DNA of 40,713 nt from CAVLDP01 sp963661945 (GTDB taxonomy: Bacteria > Bacillota > Clostridia > Lachnospirales > Lachnospiraceae), in assembly GCA_963661945.1 (NCBI GenBank), contig CAVLDP010000021.1:1-40713 (forward strand), written 5' to 3'. Position 1 is the first letter of the stretch, and each line of letters starts with the position of its first letter. The translations under genes and the position numbers were made by a program. The notes under the pieces were generated by a model. It was not told the origin of the DNA and did not search any database. It saw nothing but the letters and a program-made list of their open reading frames with translations. Shown here in pieces: positions 35,237 through 40,713 of this stretch.

Positions 35237-35551
35237 CTAGTCTTCCTTCGCTGATGTGCCGTACTGTGTCTCAACAACCATCCCCTCTGAGAGTGGGGTA
35301 ATACAGGTCCTGACATTAGGCTGTCCATCCACTACCATGACACAATCCGTACATCTGCCAATCGCACAGAAGACCCCTCTCGGCTCATGGTGCTTTGCAG
35401 TGTATCGATGCGTCATTACCCCAGCCACACGAAGTGCTGTTGCAATTGGTTCGCCTTCTATTCCAGTAAGTTCCTTGCCATCATATAGAAAACTTACCTG
35501 TTTTCCCTCTGGACTTTCTCCAAGTATTGGATGTTCCTTGATTCGTTCCAT
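35237..35551 (-). CDS. [2Fe-2S] ferredoxin-like protein, HcnA-like oxidase subunit
   Basis: A 104-residue plant-type ferredoxin domain as in HcnA and the small subunit of opine oxidases, with cluster Cys in FCAIGRCTDC and a fourth in VRTCITP. In-frame starts exist upstream to 35584, but AAGGAGG is 8 nt before the ATG at 35551 and too close to 35557. Together with the three other genes it completes a four-subunit oxidase set, transcribed just after the OCD-family gene. Confidence 0.87.
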   Translation of the reverse strand: MERIKEHPILGESPEGKQVSFLYDGKELTGIEGEPIATALRVAGVMTHRYTAKHHEPRGVFCAIGRCTDCVMVVDGQPNVRTCITPLSEGMVVETQYGTSAKED

Positions 35552-35577
35552 AATCATTTCCTCCTTATAACATCTAT

Positions 35578-36735
35578 CTAGCAAGAATATGGCTTATCCC
35601 ATAGCTTAAGCTTTGTTCCAATGCCATTCTCTATCGCCTTCTCATAGCACTCATAGCCCCAACTGACGTCCTCAATTGGCATTCCTTCGATAGAAACCAA
35701 TATGATTTCATCAGAAGATTCTCTTCCCTTCTTCTTGCCACGGATAATCTCTCCCAACTGGAGAATTGACTCTCTCTCTATAATTCCATCTTCCGCCATA
35801 AGTACGAAATCCTCCCCCATGACACCCGTGTGTTCTCTGCTGCCATCTGCTGTATATCCCATCTGATCCTCAGCAGCGTAGTTATCATACATACCGATAT
35901 TGTCTACTACCTTCTTGAAGTCCTTGATCGACTGATACTCCATGTTAAATGTTGATGTCACGATATAGGTGCATCCCTTCTTCAGCCACTCAGCCTTAAC
36001 CTCCGGCCACTCACCTTCTCCACAAGAGACAGCCTCTGATATGATATCTGCATCACGGATTGCCTCTTCTAGCGTCTCACAACAGATTATTTCCTTAATC
36101 TGTGGACAATGTTCTCTAACATATTCTTCCATGGCAATGGTGGATTTGCTCGTCTTCGAAGAACCCTTAATCTTTACTGTGTCAATCTGCTTCATCTTGG
36201 ATAGGATTGCAAGTACGCTACATCTTTGAATATTTCCTGGTCCAAGAAGAGTTAGGACTTTCGCATCTTTATTGGCAAGCACCTTTGCCGCAAGACCTGG
36301 CATAGCACCTGTTCGCATCGCAGAGAGAAGATTCGCTGACATATAGCAAAGTGGCGCTCCTGTTTCCACATCATTCAAACATGCCATCAGAATAGAGCGT
36401 GGCAGGCCTTTCTCGCGATTTCTACCATTCGAGCCATACCATTTCATACCAGCCATATGGAAGCGACCACCGACATATGCTGGCATAGCAATGAATCGCC
36501 TGTCTCTGGAATCATTTAATGGAAAATTAGGAATCGTGGACTCCTTGGGAAACCAGAGCATGCAGCCATGTTCATCATGCTTCGGTCCCCCCATTAAGAC
36601 ATCACCATCTTCGAGTAGGCCTATGGTTTCCTCCATAACATCAACACATCTTCCAGCATCTAAGACACCGGCCTCAATCATGTCATTCTCACTCAAATAG
36701 AGAATATCCATTTCCTCCATCTTTTCATCCATCAT
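35578..36735 (-). CDS. Ornithine cyclodeaminase family protein, copy 2 (tyramine oxidase subunit B-like)
   Basis: The 385-residue protein is clearly related to the copy at 18115-19266: both share ENDMI/EKDMIRAGV-like openings, DAGRCVD, DSRDRRF, AMPAY, GGRFHMAG, KWYGSNGRN, MSANLLS and MRTGAMPG. The Rossmann loop is LLGPGNIQRCSVLAIL near residue 167. Here the partner is a multi-subunit flavin oxidase rather than a PotABCD importer. It may act on an imine, opine or amine that the oxidase produces or consumes. AAGG lies 6 nt before the ATG, 53 bp after the antiporter gene. Confidence 0.85.
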   Translation of the reverse strand: MMDEKMEEMDILYLSENDMIEAGVLDAGRCVDVMEETIGLLEDGDVLMGGPKHDEHGCMLWFPKESTIPNFPLNDSRDRRFIAMPAYVGGRFHMAGMKWYGSNGRNREKGLPRSILMACLNDVETGAPLCYMSANLLSAMRTGAMPGLAAKVLANKDAKVLTLLGPGNIQRCSVLAILSKMKQIDTVKIKGSSKTSKSTIAMEEYVREHCPQIKEIICCETLEEAIRDADIISEAVSCGEGEWPEVKAEWLKKGCTYIVTSTFNMEYQSIKDFKKVVDNIGMYDNYAAEDQMGYTADGSREHTGVMGEDFVLMAEDGIIERESILQLGEIIRGKKKGRESSDEIILVSIEGMPIEDVSWGYECYEKAIENGIGTKLKLWDKPYSC

Positions 36736-36788
36736 TTTCTACCTTCTTTCTTTTTTCGATAATTATTCCTCTTAACTAGAAGCCACTC

Positions 36789-38294
36789 TTACAGAACAAA
36801 TCCCGCTACAAGATAGAGCAGAGCACATATTCCTGCGCTTAGGAAGAAATACGGCAAGGATGTTCGATACTGCTCTACAATTCCCACACGACAGGATCTC
36901 GCTGAAATAATTCCAAGATCCGATACCATACAAGCATTTGCGCCAAATAGAGATGCCGAAATCAGAGCACCCAGACATAGTGGAATATTAGCCCCAACCT
37001 TTGGCAGTACAACCAGAAGAACCGGAATTGCAATCTGAAACAGAGTGTAATTAAGGCTATATAGATATTCCTCCACTGCGAAGAAGAGAAAGATCAAAAC
37101 GGGAAGCAGACTTTTCATCGGCACCAGATTACACACTTCTTCCACAAAAGCCTCCATTCCCATGGCATAGAGAACATTTTGCATGATGTAGCCAATCATC
37201 AGAATAATAACCATATCCATCATGTCGATGAAGCCATCTACAATGCACTCCGCGAATTCCTTTACCGTGCACAGTCCCTGTACGATATAGAGAAATGCTG
37301 TCACAAACATTGCGATACCAAAAGCCAGGAAACAATTCAGGTCCGTCGCCAGAAGTGCAATGATAATAGTGACGATTGGGATTAAGAGATTAAGGATTGA
37401 TACCTGCTTTCTTCTCGGGTCTGCGTCCGCCTCCTCCATCTCATCTAGAATCGCATCCTCATCTGCGCCATACTGAATCCCCTCTTCTTCCATCAGACGG
37501 TAGGCTTCCTTCATCTTGCCCACCTTTGGAACAATTCCAAGAGCAAAGAGAAGTGCAATCATACTTGCCACAATGCAATAGAACATAAATGGAACCGTCT
37601 GCATGAAAATCTGTCTCGCCTCTGCTCTCGATGCTACATTTTCCGCAGCTGCAATCTGATAGATTACAAAATATCCCCAAGCCCCAAAAGGCAACATCAT
37701 GGAGATATTGATACTAAGCGTTCGTATCACATAAGCCATCGCAACTCTCGGCTTCTTAATCGCATCGCAAAGTGGAGAAAATGCAGCGCCAGCCGTAAGT
37801 GCTGACACATAATCATCTACAGAGGTAGCACCTGCATATAATCCTGCTGCCGTCATAATTAATTTCTCATTCTTACCAAATTTCTTCGTGATAAGATTCG
37901 TAAATGCATCCGTTGCTCCCACTCTCTTCATTGCAATAATGATTCCGCCACAGAGGAAGAAGCTCATATACATTTCTACATTTTCCTCATCTGTAAGACT
38001 CACCTGCATATCTCGAAAGAAGGCGCCAATTGCGCCAAACTTATACCACTGAATATACATAGCCAGCGTTCCAAGAATTAGAGCAGATATTACATCCTGC
38101 GTTGTGAGTGCATAGATAAATAGTCCAAGCAGAGGAAGAAGAATGAGCACACTCCCTTCCGTCACACTATTTGGAATAAGAAATAGGACCAGACAAAATA
38201 CAATCCAAAAGCCCCACAGTCTCACCATCCTTGGATCATTATTCTTAGGTTGCATTGCATATGCTATTCTCTTAAAAATATTTGATGTTTCCAT
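36789..38294 (-). CDS. NhaC-family Na+/H+ antiporter-like transporter
   Basis: A 501-residue membrane protein with about twelve hydrophobic segments of the NhaC/IT superfamily type. Motifs include ATSVDDYVSALTAGAAFSPL around residue 155, a polar acidic loop (EEEGIQYGADEDAILDEMEE, about residues 270-290) and the C-terminal GANACMVSDLGIISA. NhaC relatives exchange Na+ for H+ or for small organic substrates such as malate/lactate. As first gene of an amine/opine-oxidation operon, this one may take up the substrate. It has its own regulated promoter upstream. Confidence 0.85.
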   Translation of the reverse strand: METSNIFKRIAYAMQPKNNDPRMVRLWGFWIVFCLVLFLIPNSVTEGSVLILLPLLGLFIYALTTQDVISALILGTLAMYIQWYKFGAIGAFFRDMQVSLTDEENVEMYMSFFLCGGIIIAMKRVGATDAFTNLITKKFGKNEKLIMTAAGLYAGATSVDDYVSALTAGAAFSPLCDAIKKPRVAMAYVIRTLSINISMMLPFGAWGYFVIYQIAAAENVASRAEARQIFMQTVPFMFYCIVASMIALLFALGIVPKVGKMKEAYRLMEEEGIQYGADEDAILDEMEEADADPRRKQVSILNLLIPIVTIIIALLATDLNCFLAFGIAMFVTAFLYIVQGLCTVKEFAECIVDGFIDMMDMVIILMIGYIMQNVLYAMGMEAFVEEVCNLVPMKSLLPVLIFLFFAVEEYLYSLNYTLFQIAIPVLLVVLPKVGANIPLCLGALISASLFGANACMVSDLGIISARSCRVGIVEQYRTSLPYFFLSAGICALLYLVAGFVL

Positions 38295-38318
38295 TCAACT
38301 TCCCTTCTCATAAAGAAA

Positions 38319-38347
38319 AGAGGCACTCGGAAATTCCAAGCACCTCT
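38319..38347 (-). terminator. Leader hairpin (attenuator-like) of the nhaC-oxidase operon
   Basis: On the minus strand this is a 13-bp stem (with G-U pairs) and AUU loop followed by UUUUCUUU, about 9 nt after the predicted start and about 25 nt before the ATG. tuf has its own terminator further upstream, so this hairpin is not needed to end tuf. Confidence 0.65.
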
Positions 38348-38362
38348 CTGTGACTTTTTTAC

Positions 38363-38393
38363 AGTATAAACTCTAGTATTATACCAGAGTCAA
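38363..38393 (-). promoter_or_regulatory. nhaC-operon promoter with MerR-type 19-bp spacer and dyad operator, copy B
   Basis: On the minus strand, TTGACT (38388-38393), a 19-bp spacer and TATACT (38363-38368) hold the dyad CTCTnGTATnATACnAGAG at 38371-38389, the classic MerR activator layout. An alternative overlapping promoter, TTGAAT-18-TATAAT, would make the same dyad a repressor site. Confidence 0.7.
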
Positions 38394-38561
38394 GGGCATT
38401 TATTCAACCCACATCCCCTTCAGTGCAACAAGAAAGCTGGCATTCGTGAAGCTTCCTGTAGCCAGTACCGTATTATACAGTGTCATGCAATAACGACCAG
38501 CCCAATTTTTATGTGCGTTGCACAACAGATTCACTCTGTAATCTTAGTATAGATAGATTTT
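38394..38561. other. Intergenic stretch without a supported gene
   Basis: Lies between the nhaC promoter and the tuf terminator. On the minus strand a 47-codon open stretch ends TAA near 38397 (its end reads SFLVALKGMWVE). It has no convincing start or ribosome site, so I do not call it. It may be a gene remnant. Confidence 0.4.
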
Positions 38562-38593
38562 AAAAAAGGCTTCCGAGGAAAACCTCGGAAGCC
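38562..38593 (-). terminator. Intrinsic terminator of tuf
   Basis: On the minus strand this is a perfect 11-bp stem (GGCTTCCGAGG and its complement) with UUUU loop and six U residues. It is preceded by a 141-nt 3' untranslated stretch (38594-38734) with repeated GCGAA words and no gene. Confidence 0.92.
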
Positions 38594-38734
38594 TCATAAT
38601 TACTTGGTTTGTTTCGCAGTAGTTCTGCTCGTTAAGTTCAAACTTCGCGTTGCTCGTTTTCACTAATCTCACAGAACGGCTTCGCACTAATTTCGCACTT
38701 CGTATTCACTCGTGCTCAATAAGTTGCTTTCAGC

Positions 38735-39922
38735 CTACTCGATAACAGATGCAACTCTACCTGAACCTACAGTACGTCCACCTTCACGGATAGCGAATGT
38801 AAGACCCTGCTCCATAGCTACTGGATGGATAAGCTCGATAGTCATCTCTACGTTATCACCAGGCATGCACATCTCTGTACCAGCTGGAAGCTCGATAACA
38901 CCAGTAACGTCAGTTGTTCTGAAGTAGAACTGTGGACGATAGTTGTTGAAGAAAGGTGTATGACGACCACCCTCGTCCTTTGTTAATACGTAAACCTGAG
39001 CTGTAAACTTCTTGTGGCAAGTTACAGAACCAGGAGCTGCAAGAACCTGTCCTCTCTGGATCTCATCACGGTTAACACCACGAAGAAGAGCACCAATGTT
39101 ATCACCAGCCATAGCCTGTGGTAATAACTTACGGAACATCTCGATACCAGTTACAACAGTCTTCTTAACATCCTCATGGATACCAAGGATCTCAACCTCA
39201 TCGTTAAGGTTAAGAGTACCACGCTCTACTCTACCAGTTGCAACAGTACCACGACCAGTAATAGTAAATACGTCCTCTACAGGCATAAGGAATGGCTTGT
39301 CAGTGTCACGCTCTGGATCTGGGATATATGAATCAACAGTGTTCATAAGTTCCATGATCTTGTCGCCCCACTCACCGTTTGGATCCTCAAGAGCCTTAAG
39401 AGCTGAACCACGAACGATTGGGCAATCATTGAAGTCATACTCCTCAAGCTGCTCAGATACTTCCATCTCAACTAACTCGATAAGCTCTTCGTCATCAACC
39501 ATATCGCACTTGTTAAGGAATACTACGATGTAAGGTACACCTACCTGACGAGACAGAAGGATGTGCTCCTTTGTCTGAGCCATAACACCATCAGTAGCAG
39601 CAACAACAAGGATAGCGCCGTCCATCTGAGCAGCACCAGTGATCATGTTCTTAACGTAGTCAGCATGTCCTGGGCAGTCAACGTGTGCATAGTGACGGTT
39701 CTCTGTCTGATACTCAACGTGAGCAGTAGAGATAGTGATACCACGCTCTCTCTCCTCTGGAGCCTTATCGATGTTCTCGAAATCAACCTTAGCGTTACCA
39801 GATACTCTCTCAGAAAGTACCTTAGTGATAGCTGCAGTTAAAGTAGTTTTACCATGATCGACGTGACCAATGGTACCGATGTTACAATGTGCTTTGCTTC
39901 TCTCGAATGTTTCCTTTGCCAT
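38735..39922 (-). CDS. tuf: Translation elongation factor Tu
   Basis: Delivers aminoacyl-tRNA to the ribosome. The 395 residues are full length. G1 is GHVDHGKTT, the effector region holds RGITIS, G3 is DCPGHADY, G4 is NKCD and G5 is SALK, followed by domains II and III. The ATG follows an AGGAGG site. It lies downstream of fusA as in the bacterial str operon but has its own strong promoter. Confidence 0.99.
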   Translation of the reverse strand: MAKETFERSKAHCNIGTIGHVDHGKTTLTAAITKVLSERVSGNAKVDFENIDKAPEERERGITISTAHVEYQTENRHYAHVDCPGHADYVKNMITGAAQMDGAILVVAATDGVMAQTKEHILLSRQVGVPYIVVFLNKCDMVDDEELIELVEMEVSEQLEEYDFNDCPIVRGSALKALEDPNGEWGDKIMELMNTVDSYIPDPERDTDKPFLMPVEDVFTITGRGTVATGRVERGTLNLNDEVEILGIHEDVKKTVVTGIEMFRKLLPQAMAGDNIGALLRGVNRDEIQRGQVLAAPGSVTCHKKFTAQVYVLTKDEGGRHTPFFNNYRPQFYFRTTDVTGVIELPAGTEMCMPGDNVEMTIELIHPVAMEQGLTFAIREGGRTVGSGRVASVIE

Positions 39923-39988
39923 TTTAACTTCCTCCTAGAAAAATTTCATAACTTTGTTATGTTGGTTTTTAAGTCTCGGCTAACCTCA

Positions 39989-40017
39989 ATTATATTAGAT
40001 AGTTGCCGACATTTCAA
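39989..40017 (-). promoter_or_regulatory. Predicted tuf promoter
   Basis: On the minus strand, TTGAAA (40012-40017), 17 bp and consensus TATAAT (39989-39994) lie in the fusA-tuf gap, allowing extra tuf transcription beyond the str operon. Confidence 0.75.
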
Positions 40018-40023
40018 CTATTT

Positions 40024-40713
40024 TTAGTTAGCTCTGTCGTTGATGATCTTGTCCTGAACTGACTTAGGTGCCTGCTCATATCTCTCGAAGAACATAGAGT
40101 AGTTACCACGTCCCTGTGTAGTAGAACGAAGCTCTGTAGAATAACCGAACATCTCAGCAAGTGGTACGTAAGCACGTACAATCTTACCGCCGCCTAAGTC
40201 ATCCATTCCTTCGATCTGACCACGCTTAGCGTTCAGAGAACCAATTACATCACCCATGTATTCCTCAGGCATGGTAACTTCAACCTTCATGATAGGCTCA
40301 AGAAGTACAGCGCCACCCTGCTTCATAGCATCCTTCATAGCCATAGAACCAGCGATGTGGAATGCCATCTCTGAAGAATCGACTTCATGGTAAGAACCAT
40401 CGTATACATTAGCATGAATACCAAGTACTGGGAATCCAGCAAGGATACCAGCCTGAGCTGCTTCCTCGATACCCTCGCCTACAGCTGGGATGTATTCCTT
40501 AGGAATAGCACCACCGACTACAGTAGACTCGAACTTGAATGTCTCTTCGCCGTTTGCATCCATTGGCTCAAACTTAACCTTACAATGACCGTACTGACCA
40601 CGACCACCAGACTGCTTTGCGTACTTAGAGTCGATGTCAACTGCCTTTGTAATTGTCTCCTTGTAAGCAACCTGAGGTGCACCAACGTTTGCCTCAACCT
40701 TGAACTCACGAAG
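40024..40713 (-). CDS. fusA: Elongation factor G, C-terminal part (5' end outside the window)
   Basis: GTPase that drives translocation of tRNAs and mRNA. The 229 residues visible, open to the right edge, cover domain IV and domain V: LREFKVEANVGAPQVAYKET, SGGRGQYGHCKVKF, PVLGIHANVYDGSYHEVDSS, EPIMKVEVTMPEEYMGDV and STTQGRGNYSMFF. EF-G is about 690-700 residues, so about two thirds lies beyond position 40713. The gene order fusA-tuf marks the end of the str operon. Confidence 0.98.
   Translation of the reverse strand, partial: LREFKVEANVGAPQVAYKETITKAVDIDSKYAKQSGGRGQYGHCKVKFEPMDANGEETFKFESTVVGGAIPKEYIPAVGEGIEEAAQAGILAGFPVLGIHANVYDGSYHEVDSSEMAFHIAGSMAMKDAMKQGGAVLLEPIMKVEVTMPEEYMGDVIGSLNAKRGQIEGMDDLGGGKIVRAYVPLAEMFGYSTELRSTTQGRGNYSMFFERYEQAPKSVQDKIINDRAN

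Overview
The window looks like the chromosome of an anaerobic, low-to-moderate GC Bacillota (Clostridia, most likely a gut Lachnospiraceae). The reasons are the sequences of EF-Tu, EF-G, GuaA and TrkA/H, strong AGGAGG-type ribosome sites with sigma-A-like promoters, and a catabolic gene content typical of gut Firmicutes. This placement is inferred, not searched. Almost every gene from 6.5 to 40.7 kb lies on the minus strand.

Layout. (1) 1-6.5 kb is housekeeping: guaA (C-terminus cut by the window edge), then on the plus strand trkA-trkH (K+ uptake), an unrecognised small protein, upp, and a shikimate kinase, closed by a bidirectional terminator. (2) 6.5-7.9 kb holds a broken lipoprotein gene with three apparent single-base indels and a membrane-anchored endonuclease/exonuclease/phosphatase-family protein. 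(3) 7.9-16.9 kb is a sulfoglycolysis operon of the transaldolase (sulfo-TAL/SFT) type. It contains a GH31 sulfoquinovosidase, a GPH-family importer, sulfofructose transaldolase, a YihU-type sulfolactaldehyde reductase, a DUF4867 protein, a sulfoquinovose isomerase and a ROK regulator. It is interrupted by a GC-rich tandem/inverted-repeat element. (4) 16.9-23.6 kb is a seven-gene operon: PotD-, PII-, PotA-, PotB- and PotC-like proteins, an ornithine-cyclodeaminase-family (OCD) protein and an MFS transporter. It is preceded by a consensus promoter and two tandem terminator hairpins. (5) 23.6-30.0 kb is a nickel/peptide-type ABC importer bracketed by two related SAM methyltransferases. (6) 30.0-38.4 kb is an iron-type alcohol dehydrogenase divergent from a MerR regulator, plus an NhaC-like antiporter, a second OCD-family protein and a four-gene flavin/iron-sulfur oxidase of the opine oxidase/HcnABC type. 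(7) 38.5-40.7 kb is the end of the str operon: tuf and the C-terminal part of fusA.

How it works together. The sulfoglycolytic operon should import sulfoquinovose or its glycosides, hydrolyse them inside the cell, isomerise SQ to sulfofructose, split that with a transaldolase to keep the three-carbon half, and reduce sulfolactaldehyde to dihydroxypropanesulfonate. The region-6 genes look like an amine/opine/imino-acid oxidation module: transporter, OCD-type enzyme, multi-subunit oxidase, and an alcohol dehydrogenase that could reduce the aldehyde product. A 19-bp dyad, CTCTnGTATnATACnAGAG, occurs both in the merR/adh divergent gap and inside the 19-bp spacer of the nhaC promoter. This ties the two transcription units into one probable MerR regulon and is the strongest new regulatory observation here. 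A second recurring pattern is a hairpin starting at or within about 10 nt of the predicted transcription start of several operons.
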